Assembly (NCBI RefSeq): GCF_014196845.1
Contig: NZ_JACIEM010000001.1
Coordinates: 1,240,001-1,304,000, forward strand
Source: Aurantimonas endophytica
GTDB taxonomy: Bacteria; Pseudomonadota; Alphaproteobacteria; Rhizobiales; Rhizobiaceae
DNA length: 64,000 bases
Reading direction: 5' to 3'
Shown: positions 25,594 through 34,341 of the stretch, in pieces
Layout: every line of letters starts with the position of its first letter
How positions within the stretch are numbered: position 1 is the first letter of the stretch
Made by a program: the position numbers and the translations under genes
Notes under the pieces: model-generated
Databases searched by the model: none
What the model was told of the DNA's origin: nothing
What the model saw: the letters and a program-made list of their open reading frames with translations, nothing else

Positions 25594-25618
25594 ATCTACA
25601 TCCATGTGGATGGTAGAT
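25594..25618. promoter_or_regulatory. inverted repeat, probable operator of the RHH regulator
   Basis: ATCTACATCCA (25594-25604) and TGGATGGTAGAT (25607-25618) are inverted copies separated by two bases, differing by a single inserted base. The repeat sits 9 bases upstream of the RHH gene, with another TGGATGG immediately after it (25618-25625, overlapping on the plus strand). Short repeats of this kind are typical RHH binding sites. Confidence 0.6.
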
Positions 25619-25837
25619 GGATGGCGCTATCGTCGTGCACAAGCCTGTGGCGCTGATTTTCGATCCTCCCGGCCACGCCGGCAGGATTCTGACGCTACGC
25701 AACCCCAGAGAGTTGTGGATCAGGCAGACACTACCTAAGTCTTTCTGACTTCTTATCGTTCCCGATTGCTGCATCGCCCTGTAAAGTTGGGTGACGCTCC
25801 CGATTCGGACAGTCTGCCGACGGAGCCGGATGCCGCC

Positions 25838-26338
25838 ATGCCCAAGACGAAGCGCCGCAAACAATTCGCCGCTCTGCCCTTCCGGGCCGGTGCGGACGGC
25901 GTCGAGGTATTGCTGGTCACGTCGCGGGATACCGGTCGGTGGGTAATACCCAAGGGCTGGCCGATGAAGAACCGCCGGCCGCACCGCGCCGCGGCCATCG
26001 AGGCCTATGAGGAGGCGGGCGTCGTCGGCAAGGCGGACAAGACCTCGCTCGGCACCTTCGACTACGAGAAGCGGACCGAGACCGGCGGCATCGCCTGCCG
26101 GGTCGCGGTGTTTCCTCTGCCGGTTTCGCACCTTCTCGACGAATGGCCGGAGAGTGCGGAGCGGCGCCGCTGCTGGCATACGGCGGCGGAGGCGAGCGAA
26201 CTGGTCGAGGAGCCCGAACTGCAGGCGATCCTGCGCGCTTTCGCCCGGCGCGCGGAAAAGCAGCCGGCCGGCCGCGGCGGTTCTGCCAAGGCTGCAAAGC
26301 TGGCCAAGGAAGAGCGAAGCGCATCGCGCGCTGAATGA
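25838..26338 (+). CDS. NUDIX hydrolase with a degenerate Nudix box
   Basis: A 166-residue protein. The Nudix region reads WVIPKGWPMKNRRPHRAAAI followed by EAYEEAGV. Compared with the G-x5-E-x7-R-E-U-x-E-E-x-G-U consensus, the glycine, the E of the RE pair, both Glu of EE and the final Gly are present, while the first Glu is Arg and the Arg is Ile. This variant with KGWP...AA..EA.EEAGV recurs in alphaproteobacterial NUDIX proteins related to diphosphoinositol-polyphosphate hydrolases, so it is likely active. The tail is Lys/Ala-rich. It is divergent from the RHH operon and convergent with the GntR gene. The natural substrate is unknown. Confidence 0.85.
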   Translation: MPKTKRRKQFAALPFRAGADGVEVLLVTSRDTGRWVIPKGWPMKNRRPHRAAAIEAYEEAGVVGKADKTSLGTFDYEKRTETGGIACRVAVFPLPVSHLLDEWPESAERRRCWHTAAEASELVEEPELQAILRAFARRAEKQPAGRGGSAKAAKLAKEERSASRAE

Positions 26339-26379
26339 TCCCTGCCGGCCGGGTAACGTTCGGATCGGCCTCCCGCAGG

Positions 26380-27054
26380 TTATTCGAGGTGGCTCGCCGC
26401 CAATGCCTGCAGCTTGTGCGTCAGATGCTCGCGCAGCAGCCGACCGAGACGCTCGCCTTCGCGTTCTTCGAGCGCCGCCGCGATACCCTCGTGCTCAATC
26501 GTGGCAGCCAGCCAGCGCTCCGGGGTGAGGTTGGCCTGGTAGCGCGCCCGGTAGACGCGGCGCGCCAGGATGGAATGATGCTGGACGAGCGTCGGGCTGC
26601 GCGCCGCTGCCAGGATGGCCGTGTGGATCGCCTGGTTGATTGCGAAATAAGCGGGACGGTCCCGATCTTCATAGGCCGCTCGCAGGCGGAGCGTATCACC
26701 CGCGATGGCCGCGATCTCCGCGTCGGTGGCGCGGGTCGCGGCCAGTTCCCCGGCCAGCCCCTCCAGCACCGCAACCAGCGGGAACAGCTCGGCGAGCTCT
26801 GCCAGGCTCTGCGCTGCGACCACCGCGCCGCGGTTGGGAAGGAGCGTGACGAAGCCCTCATGGGCGAGCACCTTGATCGCCTCGCGGATCGGCGTGCGCG
26901 AGACGCCGAACCGCTCCGTCAGAAGCTTTTCCGGCACCTTCTCGCCCGGCGTCAGCTCGCCCTCCATGATCATCCGGCGCAGCCTGTCGGTCAGCTCAAC
27001 CGCGAGCGCCGGCCGGGCAAGCGGACCGTCGAGGCGAGGGTCGGCGAGGCTCAT
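26380..27054 (-). CDS. GntR-family transcriptional regulator, FCD (FadR/VanR) type
   Basis: A 224-residue regulator. The winged HTH is in the N-terminal 80 residues (EKLLTERFGVSRTPIREAIK, then VLAHEGFVTLLPNRGAVVAA). A helical FCD effector domain follows, containing HTAILAAARSPTLVQHH, which includes the His residues of the metal/ligand site. FCD regulators respond to organic acids such as lactate, glycolate or pyruvate. Its ATG overlaps the stop of the FAD/Fe-S dehydrogenase gene by four bases, so the two are co-expressed. It probably controls that gene and the divergent aminotransferase/TRAP operon through the palindrome at 30086-30099. Confidence 0.9.
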   Translation of the reverse strand: MSLADPRLDGPLARPALAVELTDRLRRMIMEGELTPGEKVPEKLLTERFGVSRTPIREAIKVLAHEGFVTLLPNRGAVVAAQSLAELAELFPLVAVLEGLAGELAATRATDAEIAAIAGDTLRLRAAYEDRDRPAYFAINQAIHTAILAAARSPTLVQHHSILARRVYRARYQANLTPERWLAATIEHEGIAAALEEREGERLGRLLREHLTHKLQALAASHLE

Positions 27055-30023
27055 CGGCTGACTCCCATCTCACCAGGTTGCGACAGGGACGGCCGGCCAT
27101 GATCGAGCGCCGCAGCCAGGACCTGTGCGACGTGCACCGCCTGGCGCTGGGCGCCGTCGTCGATCTGGTGGCGGCACGACGTGCCGTCGGCGACGATGAT
27201 CGCATCGGCGGGTGCCGCCCGCACCGCCGGCAGAAGCGACAGCTCGCCCATGGCCATCGAGACGTCGATCGTCGCCGCGTCGTAGCCGAACGCACCCGCC
27301 ATGCCGCAACAAGACGACTCCACGACCGACAGATCGAGTTCCGGAATCAGCCGCAGCGCTCCCTCCACTGCCGACATGGCGCCGAACGCCTTCTGGTGGC
27401 AGTGGCCGTGCAGCAGCGCCGGCCGGCCAAGTGGCCCCAGCGGCAGCACAAGGCGCCCGGCCTTCTTCTCGCGCATCAGGAATTCCTCGAAGAGCAGCGA
27501 ATGCTCGGCGACGCGCTGCGCCGCCTCGCCCGGCACCAGCGCCAGGAACTCGTCCCGCAGCGTGAAGATGCACGAAGGCTCCAGCCCGACGACACTCCAG
27601 CCCCGATCGATCTCCGGAAGCAGCGCGGCTATCGTGCGCTCGGCCTCGAGCTTTGCCCGGTCGAGCATGCCGGCCGCGAGATAGGTCCGCCCGCAGCAGA
27701 GCGCCCGCCCGCCTTCCGGCACCGCGGCGGTCTTCACGGCATAGCCGGCCGCCTCCAGCACGCGCACGGCGGCCCGCAGCGTCTCGGGGTCGAACCAGCG
27801 CCCGAACGTGTCGGCAAACAACACGACGCCCTTCGTCTCTGGCTGAAGGCCCGCCACCGTGCCTTCGCTGTCGCGGAACCAGTCACGCCGGAAGCCCGGC
27901 AGCGAGCGGCGGCGGGACAGGCCGAACAGCCGCTCCCACAACCGCGCGAGCGCGGGAATGCGGTCGCGCAGGCCAACCACGCCGGAGAGCCGGGCCGCCA
28001 CCGGGGCGTAGCGCGGCAGGCCGGCGATCAGCCGGTCCTTCAGCGAGTACCCCTTTGCCTTGCCGCGCTGGTAGAGCACCTCGCTCTTCATTTTCGCCAT
28101 GTCGACGCCGGTGGGGCATTCGCGCCGGCAGGCCTTGCAGGAGACGCACAGCTGCAGCGTCGCGGCCATCTCGTCGGAGAATAGCGCGTCCTTCCCGAGC
28201 TGGCCGGACAGCGCCAGGCGCAGCGTGTTGGCGCGGCCGCGCGTCACGTCGCGCTCGTTGCGGGTGACGCGATAGCTCGGGCACATCACGGCGCCGGCGG
28301 ATTTGCGGCAGGCGCCGTTGTTGTTGCACATCTCGACGGCGCCCTGCAGCCCGCCCGCCGATCCAGGCCAGGCCGACCAGTCGAAGCCGGTGGGCAGGTC
28401 CGCTACCGCATAGCCGGGCGGGTAGCGCATCAGGCTGCGGTCATCCATCTTCGGCGCCGAAACGATCTTGCCGGGATTGAGCCTGTTCCCGGGATCGAAG
28501 GCCGCCTTGACCTCCTCGAAGCCGGCGACGATCCGGCTCCCGAACATCTGCGCGTGGAATTCCGAGCGTACGATGCCGTCGCCATGCTCGCCGGAATGCG
28601 AGCCCTTGTACTCGCGGACCATCGCAAAGGCTTCCTCGGCGATTGCGCGCATCGCCTTGACGTCCTTGTCGAGCTTGATGTTGAGGACCGGCCGCACGTG
28701 CAGGCAGCCTTCCGAGGCATGCGCATACCAGGTGCCGCGGGTGCCGTGCTTCTCGAAGATCGCCGTCAGCCGGTCGGTGTAGTCGGCGAGGTGCTCCAGC
28801 GGCACGGCGCAATCCTCGACGAAGGAGACCGGCTTACCCTCCTCCTTCATCGACATCATGATGTTGAGGCCGGCGGCGCGCAGTTCGGCGATGGCGGTCT
28901 GCAGCTTCAGGTCGGACACCGCGACGACGCCGCCCTCATGCCGCCCGCCGCGCCCGAAGCCGTAACCAAGGCCCGCCATCACCTCCTCGAGCGCCGCCAT
29001 GCTGGCGGCGTTCTCATCCGGCTCGTCGGCGAACTCGACCAGGAGCAGCGCCGCCGGATCGCCTTCGACGAAGGCCTCCAGCGTCGGCACGAACATGTCG
29101 ATGCGGCGGGCGAGCCCGATCATCGTCGCGTCGACGAGTTCGACCGAGGTCGGCTTCAACGCGACGAGATGCTGGGCCGCCTCCATCGCGGCGCGGAAGG
29201 TCGGGAAATGGCAGGCGCCGAGCACCCTGGTCGGCTTCGGCAGCGGCGACAGGGCGATCTCGATGGCGGTCGAGATGGCAAGCGTTCCTTCCGAACCCAC
29301 CAGCAGATGCGCAAGGTTCACCGGCTCGAAGGCCGGCGTCAGCGCGTCGATATTGTAGCCGCCGACCCGCCGCTGCACCGTCGGGAAGCGCCGGGCGATC
29401 TCGTCCGCCTCGCGCCGGCCCAGCGCCAGCATGGCGGCGACGAGGTCGCGCGGCGGCTCGCCCGCGGCGTTCTCGCCGAGCTCGCTGAAATGGCCCGTCG
29501 TGCCGTCGGCGAGGATCGCGTCGATCGCGATGACGTTGTCGCGCGTCGTACCGTAGCGCAGCGATCGCGCACCGCATGAATTGTTGCCGACCATGCCGCC
29601 GATCGTCGCCCGCGAGGCGGTCGAGACATCGACGGGAAACCACAGCCCGTGCGGCTTCAGCAGTCGGTTGAGGTCGTCGAGGACGATGCCGGGCTCGACC
29701 AGCGCGCGGCGTCCCGCGACGTCGAGCTCCAGCAGGCGGTTCAGGTATTTCGAGGTATCGACGATGAGCCCGGAATTAACCGTCTGACCGCATTGCGAGG
29801 TACCGCCGCCCCGCATGGTGAGGGCCAGCCCCTCCTCGCGCGCCGCATCGAGCGCCGCCGCCACGTCCTCGCTCGTTCTGGCCACGACCACGCCCGCCGG
29901 CATGATCTGGTAGATCGAGGCATCCGTGGCGTAGCGGCCGCGGGTGAAGCGGTCGAGATGCACCTCCCCGGCAATCTCTCGCGACAGCCGGCGTGCCAGC
30001 CCCGGGCGGATCATCTCCCCCAT
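27051..30023 (-). CDS. FAD-linked and Fe-S 2-hydroxyacid dehydrogenase (YdiJ/D-lactate dehydrogenase-like)
   Basis: A 990-residue multidomain enzyme. Residues about 40-220 form the FAD-binding type 4 (PCMH) domain (LTMRGGGTSQCGQTVNSGLI, GGMVGNNSCGARSLRYG). Residues 220-500 are the FAD-oxidase C-terminal domain. Residues about 560-660 contain the ferredoxin-type part with two Cys clusters (CNNNGACRKS, CVSCKACRRECPTGVDM). The C-terminal third holds two CCG-type domains (ALCCGRTYLA, HGHCHQKAF, SSCCGMAGAFGYD). This architecture is shared by YdiJ, a D-2-hydroxyglutarate dehydrogenase, and by quinone-linked D-lactate and glycolate dehydrogenases. Its place beside serine-glyoxylate aminotransferase makes oxidation of a 2-hydroxyacid to a 2-oxoacid such as glyoxylate likely. 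It is co-transcribed with the GntR gene. Confidence 0.9.
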   Translation of the reverse strand: MGEMIRPGLARRLSREIAGEVHLDRFTRGRYATDASIYQIMPAGVVVARTSEDVAAALDAAREEGLALTMRGGGTSQCGQTVNSGLIVDTSKYLNRLLELDVAGRRALVEPGIVLDDLNRLLKPHGLWFPVDVSTASRATIGGMVGNNSCGARSLRYGTTRDNVIAIDAILADGTTGHFSELGENAAGEPPRDLVAAMLALGRREADEIARRFPTVQRRVGGYNIDALTPAFEPVNLAHLLVGSEGTLAISTAIEIALSPLPKPTRVLGACHFPTFRAAMEAAQHLVALKPTSVELVDATMIGLARRIDMFVPTLEAFVEGDPAALLLVEFADEPDENAASMAALEEVMAGLGYGFGRGGRHEGGVVAVSDLKLQTAIAELRAAGLNIMMSMKEEGKPVSFVEDCAVPLEHLADYTDRLTAIFEKHGTRGTWYAHASEGCLHVRPVLNIKLDKDVKAMRAIAEEAFAMVREYKGSHSGEHGDGIVRSEFHAQMFGSRIVAGFEEVKAAFDPGNRLNPGKIVSAPKMDDRSLMRYPPGYAVADLPTGFDWSAWPGSAGGLQGAVEMCNNNGACRKSAGAVMCPSYRVTRNERDVTRGRANTLRLALSGQLGKDALFSDEMAATLQLCVSCKACRRECPTGVDMAKMKSEVLYQRGKAKGYSLKDRLIAGLPRYAPVAARLSGVVGLRDRIPALARLWERLFGLSRRRSLPGFRRDWFRDSEGTVAGLQPETKGVVLFADTFGRWFDPETLRAAVRVLEAAGYAVKTAAVPEGGRALCCGRTYLAAGMLDRAKLEAERTIAALLPEIDRGWSVVGLEPSCIFTLRDEFLALVPGEAAQRVAEHSLLFEEFLMREKKAGRLVLPLGPLGRPALLHGHCHQKAFGAMSAVEGALRLIPELDLSVVESSCCGMAGAFGYDAATIDVSMAMGELSLLPAVRAAPADAIIVADGTSCRHQIDDGAQRQAVHVAQVLAAALDHGRPSLSQPGEMGVSR

Positions 30024-30075
30024 TTCGACCAGCTCCCTTTGCAGCGATTATCGCGCCGCCCGCTTGACACGCATA

Positions 30076-30099
30076 ATGAATTCATAATCCAATTGGATT
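30076..30099. promoter_or_regulatory. abutting palindromes, probable GntR operator
   Basis: ATGAATTCAT (30076-30085) and AATCCAATTGGATT (30086-30099) are two perfect palindromes placed back to back in the 159-base gap between the divergent dehydrogenase and aminotransferase genes. The ATCCAAT/ATTGGAT element resembles operators of VanR-type FCD GntR regulators. A TTGACA lies just left at 30064-30069. Confidence 0.65.
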
Positions 30100-30182
30100 G
30101 CAAAAATTCGCCAGCCCGGCAAGAGCGCTGGAGACCAAGCGGATCACTTGCGCGTAAGCGCCGATCCTGGGGAGACGCCATC

Positions 30183-31379
30183 GTGACCTATCGAGCCGGC
30201 CGGCATTTTCTGCAGATACCCGGGCCCACCAACGTCCCCGACCGCGTGCTGCGGGCGATGGACATGCCGACGATCGACCATCGCGGGCCGGACTTCCAGG
30301 CCATGGCAAAGCGCGTCCTGACCGGGATCCGCAGGGTCTTCAAGACGACCAATCCGGTGGTGATCTACCCGGGGTCGGGCACCGGCGCGTGGGAAGCGGC
30401 ACTCGTCAACACGCTGTCGCCGGGCGATCTCGTGCTGATGTACGAGAGCGGCCACTTCGCCTCGCTGTGGAAGAAGCTGGCCGAGCGGCTGGGGCTGCGG
30501 ACCGAGTTCATCGCCGGCGACTGGCGCCACGGGGCCGATGCCGCGGCGATCGGCGAGCGGCTCAAGGCCGATGCCGCACACGAGATCAAGGCCGTCTGCG
30601 TCGTCCACAACGAGACCTCGACCGGCTGCGTCTCGCCGATCAGCGACATCCGCAAGGCGATCGACGCGGCGGGTCATCCCGCCCTGTTCCTCGTCGACAC
30701 GATCTCCTCGCTCGCCTCGATCGACTACCGCCACGACGAATGGGGCGTCGACGTCACCGTCGCCGGCTCGCAGAAGGGCCTGATGCTGCCGCCGGGGCTT
30801 TCCTTCAACGCCCTTTCCGACAAGGCGATCGCCGCCCAGGCCGGCGCAAAGATGCCGCGGTCCTATTGGGCGTGGGACGAGATGCTGGCGATGAACCCGA
30901 ACGGGTTCTTCCCCTCGACCCCGGCCACCAACCTGCTCTACGGGCTCGACGCAGCACTGGAGATGCTCGACGAGGAAGGCCTCGAGAACGTCTTTGCCCG
31001 CCACCAGCGCCATGCGGCGGCCACGCGCGCCGCGGTCGAAGCGTGGGGCCTGGAAGTGCTGTGCGCCGACCCGGCGCAGCACTCGGGCGCCCTGACCGCC
31101 GTGCTGATGCCGGACGGCAAGGGCGCGGACGCGCTTCGCAAGACGATCCTGGAGAATTTCGACATGTCGCTCGGCGCCGGCCTGTCGAAGCTTGCCGACA
31201 GGATCTTCCGGATCGGCCATCTGGGAGACTACAACGATCTCACCCTCGTCGGGACGCTGGGAGGCGTCGAGATGGGGCTGAAGCTGGCCGGGGTGAAGCA
31301 CCGTTCCGGCGGTGTCGACGCCGCGATGGCGATACTCGCCGCGGCAGCGCCGGCGGAGGCGCGACAGGCGGCGGAATAG
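30183..31379 (+). CDS. sgaA: serine-glyoxylate aminotransferase-type class V aminotransferase
   Basis: A 398-residue PLP enzyme close to the serine-glyoxylate aminotransferases of methylotrophs (start AGRHFLQIPGPTNVPDRVLR). The substrate-binding region includes PGSGTGAWEAALVN, the HNETSTG segment and the PLP lysine Lys198 in VAGSQKGLMLP. The likely reaction is serine + glyoxylate to hydroxypyruvate + glycine, although alanine can also serve as donor in this family. The GTG at 30183 is chosen: GGGGAG lies eight bases upstream, and longer readings give Arg-rich sequence. It is the first gene of the rightward operon, divergent from the 2-hydroxyacid dehydrogenase that could supply its glyoxylate. 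Confidence 0.88.
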   Translation: MTYRAGRHFLQIPGPTNVPDRVLRAMDMPTIDHRGPDFQAMAKRVLTGIRRVFKTTNPVVIYPGSGTGAWEAALVNTLSPGDLVLMYESGHFASLWKKLAERLGLRTEFIAGDWRHGADAAAIGERLKADAAHEIKAVCVVHNETSTGCVSPISDIRKAIDAAGHPALFLVDTISSLASIDYRHDEWGVDVTVAGSQKGLMLPPGLSFNALSDKAIAAQAGAKMPRSYWAWDEMLAMNPNGFFPSTPATNLLYGLDAALEMLDEEGLENVFARHQRHAAATRAAVEAWGLEVLCADPAQHSGALTAVLMPDGKGADALRKTILENFDMSLGAGLSKLADRIFRIGHLGDYNDLTLVGTLGGVEMGLKLAGVKHRSGGVDAAMAILAAAAPAEARQAAE

Positions 31380-31442
31380 GCGGAGAAGACGACCGGGCGG
31401 TTGAGGAGCCGTCCGCCAACGACAATAACGGGAGGAAGACCA

Positions 31443-32420
31443 ATGACGATACGCAGATTGATGCTCGGCGTCGCCGCGGCGGCGCTGCTCGCTCCGACCG
31501 CGGGCGCCGGGGCGCAGGAAACCCTCGACCTCGGCCATGTCGGCGACCCCGGCTCGCTCTACGAGGCGACGGCGGAGAATTTCGCCGAATGCGTCGCCGC
31601 CAGCGGCAAGGCTACCGTGCAGGTGTACGGCTCCTCGCAGCTCGGCAGCGACGAGGAAATGCTGCAGAAGCTGAAGCTCGGACAGATCGACTTTTCCATC
31701 CCCTCTTCCGTGATGAGCTCCGTGTCGCCGGTCTTCGGCGTCTTCGAGATGCCCTATCTGATCAAGAGTCGCGACCACATGAAGAAGGTGCGCGACGAGA
31801 AGCGCGACACCTTCGTCGAGGCTGCTGCCGGCCGCGGCTACCAGATCCTCGGCTTCTGGGAAAACGGCTTTCGCCACGTGACCAGCAACGTCAAGCCGGT
31901 CAACGTCCCGGCCGACCTTCAGGGCATCAAGCTGCGCGTGCCGAAGGGCGAATGGCGGGTAAAGATGTTCCAGAGCTACGGCGCCAACCCGACGCCGATG
32001 GCTTTCTCCGAGGTCTTCACGGCGCTGCAGACCGGCGTCATCGACGGCCAGGAAAACCCGCTCGCGCAGATCTATTCCGGCCGCTTCCAGGAAGTGCAGA
32101 AGTTCATGTCGATGACCGGGCACGTCTATTCGCCCGCGTTCCTCACGACCTCCTCGCGCAACTGGGATGGCTGGGACGACGAGCTGAAGACCGTCATCCA
32201 GGATTGCGCCACCAAGTCCAGCGACTTCGCCTATGAGCGCTCGCAGCAGATGGACGACGAACTCGTCGGCAAGATCGAGGAGGCGGGCGTCGCGGTCAAC
32301 GAAGCCGACAAGGACGCCTTCATCGAAGCGTCGGCGCCGATATACGAGGAATTCGGCTCGCAGGTCGAAGGCGGCCAGAAGCTGGTCGAGGACATTCAGG
32401 CGCTCGCCGCCGGCTCCTGA
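31443..32420 (+). CDS. TRAP transporter substrate-binding protein DctP family (first system)
   Basis: A 325-residue exported protein with a signal peptide (MTIRRLMLGVAAAALLAPTA, cleavage near AGA-QE). The mature part shows the DctP fold: YEATAENFAECVAAS, QVYGSSQLGSDEEMLQKLKL, the Arg-bearing substrate loop LQGIKLRVPKGEWR, and QTGVIDGQENPLAQIYSGRF. In DctP proteins a conserved Arg binds the carboxylate, so the ligand should be an organic acid. The strong GGAGGA before the ATG and the hairpin after the gene predict a higher level than the membrane subunits. It sits between the aminotransferase and the DctQ/DctM genes. Confidence 0.93.
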   Translation: MTIRRLMLGVAAAALLAPTAGAGAQETLDLGHVGDPGSLYEATAENFAECVAASGKATVQVYGSSQLGSDEEMLQKLKLGQIDFSIPSSVMSSVSPVFGVFEMPYLIKSRDHMKKVRDEKRDTFVEAAAGRGYQILGFWENGFRHVTSNVKPVNVPADLQGIKLRVPKGEWRVKMFQSYGANPTPMAFSEVFTALQTGVIDGQENPLAQIYSGRFQEVQKFMSMTGHVYSPAFLTTSSRNWDGWDDELKTVIQDCATKSSDFAYERSQQMDDELVGKIEEAGVAVNEADKDAFIEASAPIYEEFGSQVEGGQKLVEDIQALAAGS

Positions 32421-32447
32421 GGGGCCGGGCGTCCGTGTTCCTTCTCC

Positions 32448-32477
32448 GGGTGCCGGCCGATCGCTCGGCTGGCACCC
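32448..32477 (+). terminator. attenuating hairpin between dctP and dctQ
   Basis: GGGTGCCGGCCGA (32448-32460) pairs with TCGGCTGGCACCC (32465-32477), 13 pairs with one G-T, around TCGC, and a pyrimidine-rich TCTTCCCTT follows. It probably stops part of the transcripts, giving more binding protein than membrane subunits. Confidence 0.7.
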
Positions 32478-32529
32478 TCTTCCCTTGCATCGACGATAAA
32501 TCGGCGTCCGACGGACGCGGGAGGCGAAA

Positions 32530-33060
32530 TTGCGCCAGCTGGCAAGAATCCTCGGCGAATTCCTGACCTGGGTGGTCATCGCCTTGATGATCGGTCTGAC
32601 CGTCGTCGTGGTCTCGGCCGTCATCTACCGTAAGATGGGCGCTTCGCTCTCCTGGTACGACGAGATCGCCGGTGTGCTGCTCGCCTGGATCACCTATTAC
32701 GGCGCCGCGCTGGCCGCGCTGAAGCGCAGCCATATCGGCTTCGACGACGTGCTCCTCTCGCTGCCGCTGCAGGCGCGAAAGATCGCCGTCCTCTTTGCCG
32801 AGGCGTTGGTGATCCTGTTCTTCGTGCTGCTCGCTTGGTCGGGGCTCGAGGTGCTCAGCATCCTCCAGGGCGAGTCGCTCGTCAGCCTCACCTGGGTGCC
32901 GGTCGCGCTCACCCAGTCGATCATCCCGATCGGCGCCATCCTGTTCATCGTCGCCGAACTGCTGAGCTTTCCCGACTACTGGCGCGACGTGATGGCCGGC
33001 CGCTCGCTGGTCCACCCGCCGCTGGCGCACGAGACCGTCGATGAGGGAACCCGGCCATGA
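32530..33060 (+). CDS. TRAP transporter small permease DctQ family (first system), TTG start
   Basis: A 176-residue membrane protein with four predicted helices (FLTWVVIALMIGLTVVVVSA; the WYDEIAGVLLAWITYYGAAL region typical of DctQ; and two C-terminal helices). It begins at a TTG with GGGAGG at the correct distance. Its last codon and stop overlap the DctM start by four bases (ATGA). It connects the large permease with the periplasmic binding protein. Confidence 0.88.
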   Translation: MRQLARILGEFLTWVVIALMIGLTVVVVSAVIYRKMGASLSWYDEIAGVLLAWITYYGAALAALKRSHIGFDDVLLSLPLQARKIAVLFAEALVILFFVLLAWSGLEVLSILQGESLVSLTWVPVALTQSIIPIGAILFIVAELLSFPDYWRDVMAGRSLVHPPLAHETVDEGTRP

Positions 33061-34337
33061 TGATCCTGGCGATGTTCGTCGCGCTGGTCGCGATGGTCTG
33101 CATCAACGTGCCGATCGCAGTAGCCTTGGCGCTCTCCGCCGTGCTGGCGATCTTCCTGACCGACGGCGCCGGCGCCCTCGTGACCATCGCCCTCGACATG
33201 TACAACGGCGCCCGCTCGTTCTCGCTGATCGCCATCCCGATGTTCGTGCTGGCCGGCGCCATCATGAACGCCACGGGCATCACCAGGCGGTTGATCGCCT
33301 TCGTCTCGGCGCTGATCGGCTTCGTGCGCGGCGGCCTGGCGATGGTCAATGTCGGCGTGTCGCTGTTCTTCGCAGAGATCTCCGGCTCGGCCGTCGCCGA
33401 CGTGGCCGCCATGGGATCGATCATCATTCCGGAGATGAAGAAGCGCGGCTATTCGGCGCCCTTCGCCGCGGCCATCACCTCCTCGTCGGCGTCGCTCGCG
33501 ATCATCATCCCGCCCTCGATCCCGATGATCCTCTATGCCGTCGCCTCGGGCACCAGCATCGAGCAGCTCTTCGTCGCGGGCGTCGTGCCGGGACTGATCG
33601 GCGCAGCCGGCCTGATGGGCGTCGCCTACTACTACGCGGTGAAATACAATCTGCCGATCGAGGAAGCCTTCAACCTGCGCCATCTGCGCACGACCTTCAT
33701 CGACGCGCTGCCGACCTTCGCCCTGCCGGTGATCATCCTCGGCGGCATCTTCGGCGGCTACGTGACCGCGACCGAAGGTGCCGGCGTCGCCGTCGTCGCT
33801 TCTATCCTGGTCGGCGTCTGGTACCGCGAGGTCGACTGGCGGCAGCTCAAGCAGGCGATGCTGGAAGGCGGCATCCAGACCGCCGTCGTCATGCTCCTCG
33901 TTGCCGCCTCGATCCTGATGGGCAGCTATCTGACGCAGGCGCGCGTGCCGCAGGAGCTGGCCGCCGGCATTCTCGACATCACCACCAACCAGTACCTGAT
34001 CCTGCTGATCCTCAATGTCTTCTTCCTGATCATCGGGTTCTTCCTGCATTCGGCCGCGGCGATCATCCTGGTCGTGCCGGTGATCGTGCCGCTGATCCAG
34101 CAGGCCGGCATCGACCCGGTGCATTTTGGCCTGGTGGTGACGCTGAACCTTGCCATCGGCCAGCAGACACCGCCGGTGGCCTCGGTGCTGATCGTCGCAT
34201 GCTCGATCGCCAAGGCGAATATCTGGGACGTGTCGAAGGCAAACCTGCCCTTTATCGGGGTCCTGCTGTTCGTCCTGCTGCTTTGCACGTATGTGCCGGC
34301 AGTCCCGATGTTCCTGGTCGAGTATTTCTACAGGTAG
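33057..34337 (+). CDS. TRAP transporter large permease DctM family (first system)
   Basis: A 426-residue polytopic protein with about twelve membrane segments. Family motifs include IPMFVLAGAIMNATGITRRL, SVSLFFAEISGSAVADVAAM-like sequence (read as LFFAEISGSAVADVAAMGS), ITSSSASLAIIIPPSIPMIL and IGQQTPPVASVLIVA. It catalyses Na+-driven uptake of the substrate delivered by the binding protein. It overlaps dctQ and is followed after four bases by the crotonase gene, so transport and metabolism are on one transcript. Confidence 0.93.
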   Translation: MMILAMFVALVAMVCINVPIAVALALSAVLAIFLTDGAGALVTIALDMYNGARSFSLIAIPMFVLAGAIMNATGITRRLIAFVSALIGFVRGGLAMVNVGVSLFFAEISGSAVADVAAMGSIIIPEMKKRGYSAPFAAAITSSSASLAIIIPPSIPMILYAVASGTSIEQLFVAGVVPGLIGAAGLMGVAYYYAVKYNLPIEEAFNLRHLRTTFIDALPTFALPVIILGGIFGGYVTATEGAGVAVVASILVGVWYREVDWRQLKQAMLEGGIQTAVVMLLVAASILMGSYLTQARVPQELAAGILDITTNQYLILLILNVFFLIIGFFLHSAAAIILVVPVIVPLIQQAGIDPVHFGLVVTLNLAIGQQTPPVASVLIVACSIAKANIWDVSKANLPFIGVLLFVLLLCTYVPAVPMFLVEYFYR

Positions 34338-34341
34338 CCCG

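Noticed and set aside
25169-26179. 336-codon reading of the RHH gene
   Set aside because: The extra N-terminal part overlaps the divergent NUDIX gene and the operator-like repeat; the RHH domain starts at 25585 or 25570.
30144-32624. 826-codon minus-strand frame opposite the aminotransferase and dctP
   Set aside because: Antisense shadow; no domain pattern, and both real genes have starts, signals and motifs.
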